Numbered from the stretch's first letter, positions 1-9,295 are shown. The stretch: 33,290 nucleotides of DNA from Clostridiaceae bacterium (GCA_021769555.1 JAETSR010000023.1:1-33290); one strand, 5' to 3'. The notes: generated from the sequence alone by a model not told the origin. Numbers and translations: made by a program.

Positions 1-91
1 GCTTATTGATAAGCCTGTTGACATGGCCGTACAGGATTTCGTCCACGAGCGCTACAGAATCGTTGAGCCGGAAAACCCTGGTGAAGGATGA
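1..91 (+). CDS. 3' end of an upstream gene, probably RNA polymerase omega subunit (partial)
   Basis: Only the last 29 codons are in the window, read in the frame that ends at TGA 89-91. The visible tail begins LIDKPVDMAVQDF and continues with an acidic stretch. This resembles the C-terminal segment of clostridial omega subunits, where a K-P-V-x-x-A-V/I-x-E/D pattern precedes a short charged end, and rpoZ often lies just upstream of priA in Firmicutes. Its stop overlaps the priA start as ATGA, so the two are probably cotranscribed and translationally coupled. The assignment rests on a short tail and on gene order. Another gene common at this place, such as coaBC, is less likely but not excluded. 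Confidence 0.5.
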   Translation, partial: LIDKPVDMAVQDFVHERYRIVEPENPGEG

Positions 92-2535
92 GCGTACTTG
101 TCCAGGTGGCAGTGGAGAACGCTGTCTATCACTTTGACAAGCTGTTCACATATGCGGCCCCGGACAGCCTTGCTGAAAAAATCAGGCCCGGCGTTCGGGT
201 GACAGTGCCCTTCGGCACAGGAAACCGCGAGCGCATTGGCATGGTCTTTTCTATCGGCGGGGAGGAGAGTCCCGGCTTAAAGCCTGTACTTTCCGTGCTG
301 GACCGCGAGCCGATTTTGGACGGCGGCAGCCTGGATATGGCCGTCTGGATAAAGAACCGCTATTTCTGTACTCTGTTTGAAGCGGTCAAGCTGATGGTCC
401 CAGCAGGGCTGCAGTTTCGCCTGAAGGACAGCTATGTGCTCAGCACCGGCTTTACCAACTTTGACCGTGAGTGCTACGACGGCCTGTCCTGGCAGATAAT
501 AATGGTATTGCATGCGGCGGGCCGCGCTGTGCCGATGGAGAAGCTTTCATCAGCTCTCGGCATTAATCAGGATTGTCCGGAATTTAAGCGTCTGCTGAAA
601 GACGGGACAATATGCAGAGTGAACCTTGCCGCCGTCAGGACCCGCGACGCTGTTTCAAAAATGGTGCGGCCTATCCCTGATTTTTCCGGAAAGCTTACGC
701 CAAGGCAGAAGGACGTGTATCAGGTGCTTACCGACGCTGGCGAGGCCTCGGAAAAGGAGCTCTGTTACTTTACCGGAGCGTCACCGGCGGTAGTCAGGGC
801 GCTGGCGGAAAAGGGAGCGGCTGAAATTTTTCAGTATGAGGTCTATAGGCGGCCAGAGGCATTCGTTTCAGAAAGTGAGGCGCCTGATACCCTGGTTCTC
901 TCCGAAAGCCAGCAGACTGTACTGGATAATCTGATTAAAGAATATGAAAATGCAGGTGACGGCAGCCGCTGCGCTCTGTTATATGGCGTTACCGGCAGCG
1001 GAAAGACCTCCGTGTTCCTAAAGCTTATCGAGTACGTTTTGTCTAGTGGCCGCGGCGTGATAGTGATGGTGCCTGAGATATCCCTGACGCCCCAGACCCT
1101 GCAGCAGTTCCGGCGCCAGTTTGGCGACCAGGTGGCTGTATTCCACAGCGGCCTGTCCCTGGGGGAGCGAATGGACGAGTGGAAGCGTGTACGCCGGGGA
1201 GAGGCAAAAATAGCTGTAGGGACCCGCTCTGCGGTATTTGCGCCGGTGCGTGATTTGGGACTTATCGTTATTGATGAAGAGCAGGAACACACCTATAAGT
1301 CCGAGTCAAGCCCGCGCTATGACGCCAGGGAGGTAGCCCGCTACAGATGTGCAAAGTCAGACGCGTTCTGCCTGTTGTCCTCCGCAACGCCGTCTGTAGA
1401 GACATTTCATATGGCCCGGGAGGGGAAATTCCGCTTCCACAAGCTTGACGGACGTTTCGGTGAGGCGGCTATGCCAAAGGTCGAGCTCGTGGACATGAAC
1501 TGGGAGGACCATCCGGGGAGTGAACATGCCGTCGGAATGTCCCTTGGTGAAGCTTTGATAGAAAACTTCCGGCAGGGCAGGCAGTCCATTGTGCTGCTGA
1601 ACCGCCGGGGATACCATACTTTTGCAAGCTGCCGAAGCTGCAGAGAGGTTATTAAATGCCCCAACTGCAGTATCTCGCTGACATATCACACAGCCAACCG
1701 CCGGCTTATGTGCCATTACTGCGGGTACTCAGTGCCCCTTATGAAAAAATGTCCGTCATGTGGAGGCGAAAGCCTTGCCTTCCGCGGGCTTGGCACCCAG
1801 AAAGCCGAGGAACAGCTTAAGGAATTGCTGCCGGAGGCTAAAATACTCCGCGTAGACACAGACTCAATGTCCGGCAGATACTCCCTTGAGCGCCGCCTTG
1901 AGGAGTTCTCCCGGGGCGAGTATGACGTGATGGTGGGTACGCAGATGGTGGCAAAGGGCCTGGACTTCGAAAATGTAACTCTTGTGGGAGTCCTTTCGGC
2001 GGACCAGACGCTGTACAGCGATGATTTCCGCAGCGGCGAGCGCACCTTCGACCTGCTGACTCAGGTCGTGGGCAGGGCAGGCCGGGGCAGGCTGCCGGGC
2101 AGGGCCGTGATACAGACCTTTGTGCCTGAAGACCCGGTCCTTCATCTGGCGGCAAAGCAGGACTATTTCGGCTTTGCCAAGAGGGAGCTGGCCTATCGGA
2201 AAGCGCTGATGTACCCGCCGTTTGTGGACCTGCTCATAATCGGCTTTGTGGGCGGCGAGGATAGGCTGACCAGGTTGGCTGCGGAGCGGTTCTTACAGGA
2301 GCTTGAAGGCCTTGTGGAAAGGGAATACAGCCGGCTTCCCATGCGGGTGTTAAGGCCGTCGCCGGCTGCAATAGCCAGGGTAAGCGGGAAGTACCGCTAT
2401 AAAATCATTATCAAATGCCGCAACAGCCCAAAATTCCGCGAGATGATAGCAAAGCTTCTCATTGAGTTTGCAGGGATAAGGGACTTTCAGCGGGTGACGG
2501 TCTATGCGGACCCGAACCCTGACCGTATAATTTAG
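88..2535 (+). CDS. priA: Primosomal replication restart helicase PriA
   Basis: This is a superfamily 2 DNA helicase of 815 residues that binds stalled forks and reloads the replicative helicase in the cytoplasm. An N-terminal DNA-binding region is followed by the helicase core with Walker A GVTGSGKTS (300-308) and Walker B DEEQ (396-399). Between the two helicase lobes lie eight cysteines in four CxxC pairs (515/518, 524/527, 542/545, 555/558), the PriA zinc-binding insert. The second lobe carries the GTQMVAKGLDF and QVVGRAGR motifs. The length is normal for Firmicutes PriA. The start overlaps the stop of the upstream gene by ATGA, and def follows after 35 bases. All key motifs are intact. 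Confidence 0.97.
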   Translation: MSVLVQVAVENAVYHFDKLFTYAAPDSLAEKIRPGVRVTVPFGTGNRERIGMVFSIGGEESPGLKPVLSVLDREPILDGGSLDMAVWIKNRYFCTLFEAVKLMVPAGLQFRLKDSYVLSTGFTNFDRECYDGLSWQIIMVLHAAGRAVPMEKLSSALGINQDCPEFKRLLKDGTICRVNLAAVRTRDAVSKMVRPIPDFSGKLTPRQKDVYQVLTDAGEASEKELCYFTGASPAVVRALAEKGAAEIFQYEVYRRPEAFVSESEAPDTLVLSESQQTVLDNLIKEYENAGDGSRCALLYGVTGSGKTSVFLKLIEYVLSSGRGVIVMVPEISLTPQTLQQFRRQFGDQVAVFHSGLSLGERMDEWKRVRRGEAKIAVGTRSAVFAPVRDLGLIVIDEEQEHTYKSESSPRYDAREVARYRCAKSDAFCLLSSATPSVETFHMAREGKFRFHKLDGRFGEAAMPKVELVDMNWEDHPGSEHAVGMSLGEALIENFRQGRQSIVLLNRRGYHTFASCRSCREVIKCPNCSISLTYHTANRRLMCHYCGYSVPLMKKCPSCGGESLAFRGLGTQKAEEQLKELLPEAKILRVDTDSMSGRYSLERRLEEFSRGEYDVMVGTQMVAKGLDFENVTLVGVLSADQTLYSDDFRSGERTFDLLTQVVGRAGRGRLPGRAVIQTFVPEDPVLHLAAKQDYFGFAKRELAYRKALMYPPFVDLLIIGFVGGEDRLTRLAAERFLQELEGLVEREYSRLPMRVLRPSPAAIARVSGKYRYKIIIKCRNSPKFREMIAKLLIEFAGIRDFQRVTVYADPNPDRII

Positions 2536-2570
2536 GGGACCATATTGAGAAAGGGAAGTGACCAGCAAGA

Positions 2571-3095
2571 ATGGCAATCAGGAACATCGTTAGGTTTGGG
2601 GAGGATATCCTTGCTAAGGAATGCCGCCCGGTGGAAAAATTCGACCATAAGCTCCGGCAGCTGCTGGACGATATGCAGGACACCCTGTATGAGGCCAACG
2701 GCGCGGGACTAGCCGCGCCCCAGGTGGGAGTTCTAAGGCGCGTATGCGTCATAGACGTGGGCGACGGGCTTGTGGAGCTTATTAATCCTGAGATAATCCA
2801 CTTTGAGGGCGAGCAGTCCGGGGCAGAGGGATGCCTCTCGCTTCCGGACGAGTGGGGCATGGTAACAAGGCCTCAGAAGGTGACTGTAAGGGCGCAGAAT
2901 CGCAAGGGGAAATGGTTTGAGACCACAGGCGAGGACCTGTTCGCCAGGTGTATCTGCCATGAGGTGGACCATCTGCACGGAATAGTCTTCACTGATAAGG
3001 TAAGCAGAATGCTCACCCCTGAGGAAGTGGAGCAGATGCAGAAGGAACAGGAACAGCAGGAGCAGCAGGGAAAGAGGAGAAAACGCCGGAGATAA
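2571..3095 (+). CDS. def: Peptide deformylase
   Basis: The enzyme removes the formyl group from the N-terminal methionine of new proteins at the ribosome exit. The three family motifs are present: GAGLAAPQVG near residues 44-53, EGCLSLP with metal ligand Cys88, and HEVDH with metal ligands His130 and His134 and catalytic Glu131. An AGGGAAG ribosome site lies upstream of the ATG. The protein has 174 residues, longer than the usual 150 or so, because of a C-terminal tail of Glu, Gln, Lys and Arg from about residue 150 that ends in a cluster of basic residues. fmt follows after 12 bases, so the genes that remove and add the formyl group are adjacent. Confidence 0.96.
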   Translation: MAIRNIVRFGEDILAKECRPVEKFDHKLRQLLDDMQDTLYEANGAGLAAPQVGVLRRVCVIDVGDGLVELINPEIIHFEGEQSGAEGCLSLPDEWGMVTRPQKVTVRAQNRKGKWFETTGEDLFARCICHEVDHLHGIVFTDKVSRMLTPEEVEQMQKEQEQQEQQGKRRKRRR

Positions 3096-3107
3096 CGGAG
3101 GGATGCT

Positions 3108-4028
3108 ATGCGAATAATATTTATGGGTACGCCGGACTTCGCCGTGCCGTCGCTAAAGGCGGTCATTGACCGCGGCGACGAGATTTGCGGGGTGTTCACA
3201 CAGCCGGATAAGCCGAAGGGACGCGGGCACAAAATGCAGCCGCCGCCCGTAAAGGAGCTTGCTTTACAGCAAGGCCTGCCTGTGTTCCAGCCAGCGACTC
3301 TGCGGGATGAAAGCATACAAAATGCTATTGCCGGCATGGAGCCTGACGCGATAGTTGTCGTGGCATACGGGAAACTGCTCCCTCCAAGCGTGCTTGCGGT
3401 GCCGCGGCTGGGGTGCGTAAATGTACACGGCTCCCTTTTGCCGAAGTACCGCGGGGCTGCGCCGATACAGTGGGCAGTTCTCAACGGTGAAAAGACTACG
3501 GGTGTAACCACTATGTTCATGGCCGAGGGCATGGATACCGGCGACATGCTCCTGAAGGCTGAGACAGATATCGGCCCCGAGGAAACCGCAGGCGAGCTGT
3601 TTGACCGGCTGAAGCTGATGGGGGCGGAGCTTCTGACCGAGACTCTTGACCGGCTGGAAGAAGGCAGCTTGGAGAGAATACCTCAGGATGATTCGCTGGC
3701 TGTATTGGCCCCTATGCTGAAAAAAGAGATGTCAGCTGTTGACTGGAACAGGACTGCCATTCAAATACACGACCAGATAAGAGGACTTAATCCCTGGCCA
3801 TATGTAGCAGCCACGATTGATGGCAAGCGTGTAAAGCTGTTGGCTTCACAGATTACGAGCGGTGACGGAGCTCCCGGTACGGCTCATATTGTCGATGGGG
3901 AACTGCTGATTGCCTGCGGACAGGGTATGCTAAAAATCACAGAGCTCCAGACCGAAACAGGCAAAAGAATGAGTGGGAAAAGCTACCTTCTGGGGCACGC
4001 CGTCAAAGAAGGCACACTGATTGAGTAA
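3108..4028 (+). CDS. fmt: Methionyl-tRNA formyltransferase
   Basis: This enzyme transfers a formyl group from 10-formyl-tetrahydrofolate to initiator Met-tRNA. The N-terminus (FMGTPDFAVPSL) and the core NVHGSLLPKYRGAAPI are typical. The expected catalytic residues are visible as Asn105, His107 and Asp143 (in MDTGDML). A C-terminal tRNA-binding domain follows from about residue 205, with the RGLNPWPYV segment. The length of 306 residues is normal. It lies directly downstream of def with a GGAGGG ribosome site between the genes. In many Clostridia a small zinc-peptidase gene follows fmt; here there are only 52 bases before rsmB. Confidence 0.96.
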   Translation: MRIIFMGTPDFAVPSLKAVIDRGDEICGVFTQPDKPKGRGHKMQPPPVKELALQQGLPVFQPATLRDESIQNAIAGMEPDAIVVVAYGKLLPPSVLAVPRLGCVNVHGSLLPKYRGAAPIQWAVLNGEKTTGVTTMFMAEGMDTGDMLLKAETDIGPEETAGELFDRLKLMGAELLTETLDRLEEGSLERIPQDDSLAVLAPMLKKEMSAVDWNRTAIQIHDQIRGLNPWPYVAATIDGKRVKLLASQITSGDGAPGTAHIVDGELLIACGQGMLKITELQTETGKRMSGKSYLLGHAVKEGTLIE

Positions 4029-4080
4029 AAAGGTGTAAAGCATATGAACCTTACAGTAACCATGGAGGTCTGTATTCTAA

Positions 4081-5415
4081 ATGTCAAAACCGCATGAAAC
4101 TGCCAGGTCCGTGGCACTGAGGGCACTTTTGCACGTTGAAAATGATGCAGGATATTCAAACATCGTCCTTGACAAAGCCCTGGACAGCTCAGAGCTTAAC
4201 GAGCGCGACAAGGCGCTGGCGGCGGCTATTTTCTATGGAGTCCTTGAGAAGCGGCTGACACTTGATTTTTATATCTCAAAATGCCTGACTGACCCAAGCA
4301 GAAGGCCGGACCGCACAGCCATGGAGGCAATACGATGCGGGGCATATCAGATTTTATTTCTGGACCGCGTGCCTGATTCGGCTGCGGTAAACGAGACGGT
4401 CCAGGCTGTAAAAATTGTTGGCAAAAAGCAGCTGGCGGGATTTGTAAACGGCGTTTTGCGCGGACTGCTCCGTAAAAAAGCGCAAATCACACTGCCGGAG
4501 GGAAACAGCCTCCACGCGCTAAGTGTACGGTATTCCATTCCGGAGAGTCTTGTTCGGCTCTGGCAGAAAGGCTATGGGGAGCAGATTACCCTTCGGCTTC
4601 TTGAAAGCCTTACAGGGAAACCGGAAATATATGTGCGGGTCAACAGGACAAAATGCAGTGCCGAACAGCTCCAATCATCGCTAAAAGCGAATGGCATTAC
4701 ATTGAACCTTCTTCAGACGCTGCCCTATGCGGCTTCTCTAACAAGCTGTGGCGCGCCTGACACTCTTGACCAATTCAGACAGGGCCTTTTCCATGTACAG
4801 GACCTCTCTGCCCAGTGGATATGCCGAATACTTGACCCAGCGCCCGGCGAAATCGTTTGCGACTGCTGTGCCGCGCCAGGGGGAAAGACCTTCACTATTG
4901 CCCAGGATGTGGGCCCGAACGGCAGGGTATATGCCTTTGACTTGTACGACAAAAGAGTTAATCTGATAAAAAGGGGAGCTGAACGCCTGGGGCTGACAAA
5001 CATCGAGGCCCGGGTGAATGACGCCGCTAAGGGCATTGACGATATACCGTTTGTAGATAAAATGCTTTGTGATGTTCCGTGCTCCGGCTTTGGGGTTATC
5101 CAGCGTAAGCCTGAGATTCGATATAAAGATATAAGCTCACTTGAGGGCCTTCCGGAGCTGCAGTATAGAATACTGCATTGTGCTTCACAGCGTGTGAAGC
5201 AGGGAGGGTTGCTGGTGTACTCCACATGCACTCTTAACCCTGCGGAGAACTCGGAGGTTGCGGAGAAATTTTTACAGGAAAATAACGGCTTCGAGCCGAT
5301 GACTATAGATACCGGCATAGGGCGCAGCGTTCAGGAGCCGAGCCATATGCTGACAATGATGCCGTTTGCAGGAGCTTCTGATGGCTTTTTTGCGGCGGCT
5401 TTCCGAAAAAAGTAA
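4081..5415 (+). CDS. rsmB: 16S rRNA (cytosine-967-C5)-methyltransferase
   Basis: RsmB (Sun/Fmu) methylates C967 of 16S rRNA using S-adenosylmethionine. The first 140 or so residues form the NusB-like RNA-binding domain. The Rossmann domain follows, with the cofactor motif CDCCAAPGGKT and two catalytic cysteines: Cys334 in DVPCSGFG (release) and Cys383 in YSTCTL (nucleophile). At 444 residues it has the usual length. A GGAGG ribosome site at 4064-4068 lies 12 bases before the ATG. An out-of-frame 17-codon reading frame starts at 4044 in the short leader and overlaps the start; its significance is unknown. rlmN follows after 15 bases, so two rRNA methylases are paired. Confidence 0.95.
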   Translation: MSKPHETARSVALRALLHVENDAGYSNIVLDKALDSSELNERDKALAAAIFYGVLEKRLTLDFYISKCLTDPSRRPDRTAMEAIRCGAYQILFLDRVPDSAAVNETVQAVKIVGKKQLAGFVNGVLRGLLRKKAQITLPEGNSLHALSVRYSIPESLVRLWQKGYGEQITLRLLESLTGKPEIYVRVNRTKCSAEQLQSSLKANGITLNLLQTLPYAASLTSCGAPDTLDQFRQGLFHVQDLSAQWICRILDPAPGEIVCDCCAAPGGKTFTIAQDVGPNGRVYAFDLYDKRVNLIKRGAERLGLTNIEARVNDAAKGIDDIPFVDKMLCDVPCSGFGVIQRKPEIRYKDISSLEGLPELQYRILHCASQRVKQGGLLVYSTCTLNPAENSEVAEKFLQENNGFEPMTIDTGIGRSVQEPSHMLTMMPFAGASDGFFAAAFRKK

Positions 5416-5430
5416 AATGGGAGCAGATAG

Positions 5431-6468
5431 TTGGAAAAGATAGATATCAAGTCCATGACACCGGATGAGCTTCTGACAGAGTTTTCGGACCTGCCCAAGT
5501 TCCGGGTAAAGCAGATATTCTCCTGGCTGCACCGCGGCGCGGCGGGCTTTGACGAAATGACAGACCTTCCAAAGGGCCTGCGCACGGCACTGGCAGAGCG
5601 GTATGAGATAGCCTTTGCCAGAATAGTACAGAAGAGAGTTTCTAAGGACGGAACAATAAAGTATCTGTTTCAGATGAACGACGGAGAACTGATTGAATCT
5701 GTACTGATGAGGTATGTTCACGGATTTTCCATTTGCATTTCCACCCAGGTTGGGTGTAAAATGAATTGCAGCTTCTGTGCCACGGGAAAGAGCGGCTTCT
5801 CCCGGGACCTTACGCCCTCAGAAATGCTCAGCCAGATACAGGCGGCCCAGACGGACGAAAGCATACGCATATCAAATGTGGTTCTCATGGGCATGGGCGA
5901 GCCTCTGGACAACTATGAAAACGTCCTTCGGTTCCTTGAGCTGGTCTCACATCCGGACGGAATGAATATAGGTATGAGGCATATATCTCTTTCAACATGC
6001 GGCCTCGTTGACCGCATATACGACTTGGCGGGGAAAAAGCTTCAGCTCACTTTGTCTGTGTCCCTGCACGCTCCAAACGACGAAATAAGAAACCGGACAA
6101 TGCCGGTAAATAAGCGCTGGAATGTGGAGCAGCTCTTAGCAGCCTGCCGGCACTATTCCAAAGAGACTGGCCGGCGGGTATCCTTCGAGTACGCCATGAT
6201 AAGCGGCGTGAATGACAGCGATATATGCGCCATGGAATTGGCCTCCCGGCTCCACGGAATGACCGCGCATGTTAATCTGATTCCTGTCAACGATGTGACA
6301 GATACAGGCTACAAAAAAAGCGGAATTTCCCGCCAAAAACGGTTCATAAGCATATTGGAGCGGGGCGGGTGCACGGCAACGGTACGGAGAACTCTCGGAG
6401 CGGATATCGAGGCTTCATGCGGGCAGCTTCGTCGAAAACATAAAGGAGGGAACGGTTATGAGGGTTGA
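5431..6468 (+). CDS. rlmN: Dual-specificity 23S rRNA/tRNA adenine-C2 methyltransferase
   Basis: This is a radical SAM enzyme that methylates C2 of A2503 in 23S rRNA and of A37 in some tRNAs. The iron-sulfur cluster motif CxxxCxxC is at Cys109, Cys113 and Cys116. The two methyl-relay cysteines are present, Cys102 (in ICISTQVG) and Cys330 (in EASCGQL), so the enzyme should be active. GMGEPLDNYENV is the family's glycine-rich SAM motif. The start is TTG with a GGGAG site about 7 bases upstream; no better in-frame ATG exists before the conserved N-terminus. Its 345 residues are typical, and the 3' end overlaps the next gene by 11 bases. Confidence 0.96.
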   Translation: MEKIDIKSMTPDELLTEFSDLPKFRVKQIFSWLHRGAAGFDEMTDLPKGLRTALAERYEIAFARIVQKRVSKDGTIKYLFQMNDGELIESVLMRYVHGFSICISTQVGCKMNCSFCATGKSGFSRDLTPSEMLSQIQAAQTDESIRISNVVLMGMGEPLDNYENVLRFLELVSHPDGMNIGMRHISLSTCGLVDRIYDLAGKKLQLTLSVSLHAPNDEIRNRTMPVNKRWNVEQLLAACRHYSKETGRRVSFEYAMISGVNDSDICAMELASRLHGMTAHVNLIPVNDVTDTGYKKSGISRQKRFISILERGGCTATVRRTLGADIEASCGQLRRKHKGGNGYEG

Positions 6469-7195
6469 TTTTGCTACAGACACCGGCACAGTGCGCGCTT
6501 CAAATCAGGACGCCTGCAAATGCGGGATTTTCCCGGGAGGCGGCGCTTGGGCTGTGGTCTGTGACGGCATGGGGGGAGCCAACGGCGGCAACGTCGCAAG
6601 CGCCATCGCGGTCGAGCAGGTAGAGGGTCTCCTGCTGGGCAGATTCAGGGAGAACATGAGCCCGGGAAATATAAAGAGCATGATAATCAACGCCGTACAC
6701 CGTGCCAATACGGCTATCTATGAAAGAGCGTCCAGGAACGCGGAGCTACAGGGCATGGGCACCACCATAGTGCTGATGCTGGCAATGGGGAGAAGGCTGT
6801 ATGTGGCTCATGTTGGAGACAGCCGGGCCTATTTAAAGAGCAGCGACGGCATAAGACAGCTTACGATGGACCATTCTTATGTACAGGACCTGGTAAATTT
6901 TGGTCAGATAACCAAAGCGGAGGCCAGGACCCACCCCCGCAGAAATATCATCACCCGGGTGCTTGGGGTGCACGATGATGTGGACGTGGACTACGCCGTT
7001 TGGGACTTTGGCGAGGGAGACGTCGCCCTCGCCTGTACCGACGGCCTGACAAACTATATGGACGAGGACCTTCTGGAGGAGTATATAGATAAGCACGGCG
7101 GCGACGGGGAAGCCCTGGCCCGCGAGCTCATTCAGTTCGCTGTAGATAACGGCGGTTCCGACAATATCACCATAGCTGTTGTAAATAATATCTGA
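6458..7195 (+). CDS. prpC: PP2C-family serine/threonine protein phosphatase
   Basis: This metal-dependent phosphatase reverses phosphorylation by the neighbouring PASTA kinase. PP2C motifs appear in order: the metal ligand region with Asp18 (ASNQDA), VCDGMGG with Asp36, GMGTT, HVGDSRAYL, TDGLTNYM and a C-terminal GGSDNIT that supplies a further metal ligand. Its 245 residues match PrpC/Stp1 proteins. A strong AAAGGAGGG site lies inside the end of rlmN, with which it overlaps by 11 bases. The order prpC-prkC-rsgA is conserved in Firmicutes, and the phosphatase and kinase act as an opposing pair in the control of cell-wall growth, stationary phase and germination. Confidence 0.95.
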   Translation: MRVDFATDTGTVRASNQDACKCGIFPGGGAWAVVCDGMGGANGGNVASAIAVEQVEGLLLGRFRENMSPGNIKSMIINAVHRANTAIYERASRNAELQGMGTTIVLMLAMGRRLYVAHVGDSRAYLKSSDGIRQLTMDHSYVQDLVNFGQITKAEARTHPRRNIITRVLGVHDDVDVDYAVWDFGEGDVALACTDGLTNYMDEDLLEEYIDKHGGDGEALARELIQFAVDNGGSDNITIAVVNNI

Positions 7196-7216
7196 GAAAG
7201 TTGGGGATAAGCATTT

Positions 7217-9295
7217 ATGGATAAGTATATCGGCAAACGTCTGGACGGAAAGTATGAAATACACAATTTAGTCGGCGTGGGAGGCATGGCCTGCGTTTAC
7301 CGCGCCTATGACCGAGTGGAGGACCGCTGGGTTGCAATCAAGATTTTGAAGGATGAGTTTTCCAATAACAGCGAGTTCCTTCGCCGGTTCCGCAACGAGG
7401 CTAAGGCCATCACCGTGCTGTCGCACCCGAATATCGTGGATGTGTACGACGTGAGCTTTGGCGACAGGCTCCAGTATATTGTGATGGAATATATTGACGG
7501 CATAACCCTGAAGCAGTATATTGACCAGGAAGGGGTAATCCGCTGGGACGAGGCCCTGCACTTCACGACACAGATACTCATGGCCCTTGAGCACGCCCAT
7601 GAAAAGGGCATAATCCACCGGGATATCAAGCCGCAGAATGTCATGCTCCTGCAGGACGGCTCCATCAAGGTGACTGACTTCGGCATAGCCCGGTTCTCTC
7701 AGAGCGAGACCCAGACCATGACCGACAAGGCCATAGGCTCCGTCCACTATATCGCGCCGGAGCAGGCGAGAGGGGACTATATCACCGATAAAGCGGATAT
7801 CTACTCCGTAGGTGTTATGCTCTACGAAATGACTACGGGACGCCTGCCCTTTGTTGCGGATAACGCCGTTTCTGTGGCGCTTATGCAGCTGCAGGCCAAG
7901 CCCGTCATGCCGAGAGAGCTCAATCCCAATATTCCCAGAGGCCTTGAGCAGATAACCATGCACGCCATGGAGAAGAACCCGGTGGACCGTTTTCAATCCG
8001 CCGGGGAGATGCTGGACGATATAGACCGCTTCCGCCGCAATCCAAGCACTGTATTTCATTACGACCTGCAGGCCGGGAGGGTGGACTATAACTCCCCGCG
8101 GAATATCGAGTCCTACGATTCGGCCCGGTTCAAGCCCAGCTATAACGACTCCTATGAGTATGAGGAGGAGTATGTGCGCTCTCAGCGTGGCGCCCGCGGC
8201 GCAATGGCTGTTAAAGGAGTTATTGCCGCGGCCATTATCGTACTGCTGGCAGTGGGGGCAGTATGGCTCTGGAACAACAGCGATACCCTCTTCACGCCTG
8301 AGGTGGACGACCAGATAGAGATGCCCGACTTCAAGGGGATGATATACGACGATATTCTCAGCAACCCCGAGTACAGCGAGAATTTCAAGTTCAAGCGCAA
8401 GGAGGGGAATAACCCCGACCTGCAGCCGGGTGAGGTCATGCAGCAGAATCCCAATAAGGGGATTATGGTAAAGAAAGGCTCTGAGGTGGAGCTCTTGGTA
8501 AACGGCCGGGTGGAGCAGGTGGAGGTGCCTGTTATGGAGAATTACACCCAGGCCGACGCTACCGCGCTCTTAAAGGAGCTTAACCTGAAGGTAAAATACG
8601 AGGAGGTAGCGCACGACGAAATCAAGACCGGCCACGTCGTAACCTCAGACCCCCAGGCGAAGACCATGGTGGATGTGGGCACAACCGTAACCCTTAAAAT
8701 CAGCAAGGGTCCTGCCACAAAGAAGGTAAAGGTGCCCGACGATTTAGTGGGCAAGAAGCAGTACGACGCCGAGGCCCAGCTTGAGGAGCGCAAGCTGAAG
8801 GTCGGCAACGTTATACCCGACGACACAAGCACCCAGCCTGAGGGCACTGTAGTCAGCACCAACCCGGCCCCGGGCTCAGAGGTATCTGAGGGCGCGACTG
8901 TCGATTTAGTCATCAGCTCCGGTAAGGGCTCTACAAAGACAGTAAGCAAGGATATCTCCCTCCCGTCGGTTGACAGCGACATCAACCTAAAGGTATACAG
9001 AAACGGCACCCTGGTGGAGGAAAAGACCATAAATCCCGCGTATATCGGCAGCAGCTATAACCTGACCTATACCGGCACCTCCGGCGAGGAATCCGTAGTT
9101 GTACAGCTCAACGGCAGCGACTATATGTACCTCACCTTCAACTTCGACACCAAGGAGGCAAATATAACCCAGACCTTTGAATTTGTTCCGCCAACCTCCA
9201 GCGGCGGCGGTGACGACCCTGACACCAGCAACAGCAGCGACAGCAGCGGTGAGGATGGCAGAGGCTCCGGTGGCGGCGGAATAAGCAATAACTGA
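7217..9295 (+). CDS. prkC: Membrane Ser/Thr kinase with PASTA domains (PrkC type)
   Basis: The cytoplasmic kinase domain (about 1-275) has the glycine loop (20-25), catalytic Lys42, HRD with Asp136 and DFG at 154-156, followed by APEQ. A linker rich in Tyr, Ser and Asp leads to one transmembrane helix at about 334-352. Outside are three PASTA repeats (about 362-575), which in this family bind muropeptides or lipid II. After them comes a further, probably beta-rich domain (about 575-660) that I do not recognise, and a Ser/Gly/Asp low-complexity tail to residue 692. The stop and the rsgA start share a base (TGATG). In Bacillus the kinase phosphorylates ribosome-assembly GTPases such as RsgA/CpgA, which fits the neighbours. 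Confidence 0.95.
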   Translation: MDKYIGKRLDGKYEIHNLVGVGGMACVYRAYDRVEDRWVAIKILKDEFSNNSEFLRRFRNEAKAITVLSHPNIVDVYDVSFGDRLQYIVMEYIDGITLKQYIDQEGVIRWDEALHFTTQILMALEHAHEKGIIHRDIKPQNVMLLQDGSIKVTDFGIARFSQSETQTMTDKAIGSVHYIAPEQARGDYITDKADIYSVGVMLYEMTTGRLPFVADNAVSVALMQLQAKPVMPRELNPNIPRGLEQITMHAMEKNPVDRFQSAGEMLDDIDRFRRNPSTVFHYDLQAGRVDYNSPRNIESYDSARFKPSYNDSYEYEEEYVRSQRGARGAMAVKGVIAAAIIVLLAVGAVWLWNNSDTLFTPEVDDQIEMPDFKGMIYDDILSNPEYSENFKFKRKEGNNPDLQPGEVMQQNPNKGIMVKKGSEVELLVNGRVEQVEVPVMENYTQADATALLKELNLKVKYEEVAHDEIKTGHVVTSDPQAKTMVDVGTTVTLKISKGPATKKVKVPDDLVGKKQYDAEAQLEERKLKVGNVIPDDTSTQPEGTVVSTNPAPGSEVSEGATVDLVISSGKGSTKTVSKDISLPSVDSDINLKVYRNGTLVEEKTINPAYIGSSYNLTYTGTSGEESVVVQLNGSDYMYLTFNFDTKEANITQTFEFVPPTSSGGGDDPDTSNSSDSSGEDGRGSGGGGISNN

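Noticed and set aside
843-1292. Long minus-strand frames opposite priA
   Set aside because: They are shadows of a gene with all PriA motifs, have no recognisable domain and no consistent ribosome site.
7268-8059. 263-codon minus-strand frame opposite prkC
   Set aside because: It lies wholly within the kinase domain coding region and reads as a mirror of its codon bias, with no family features.
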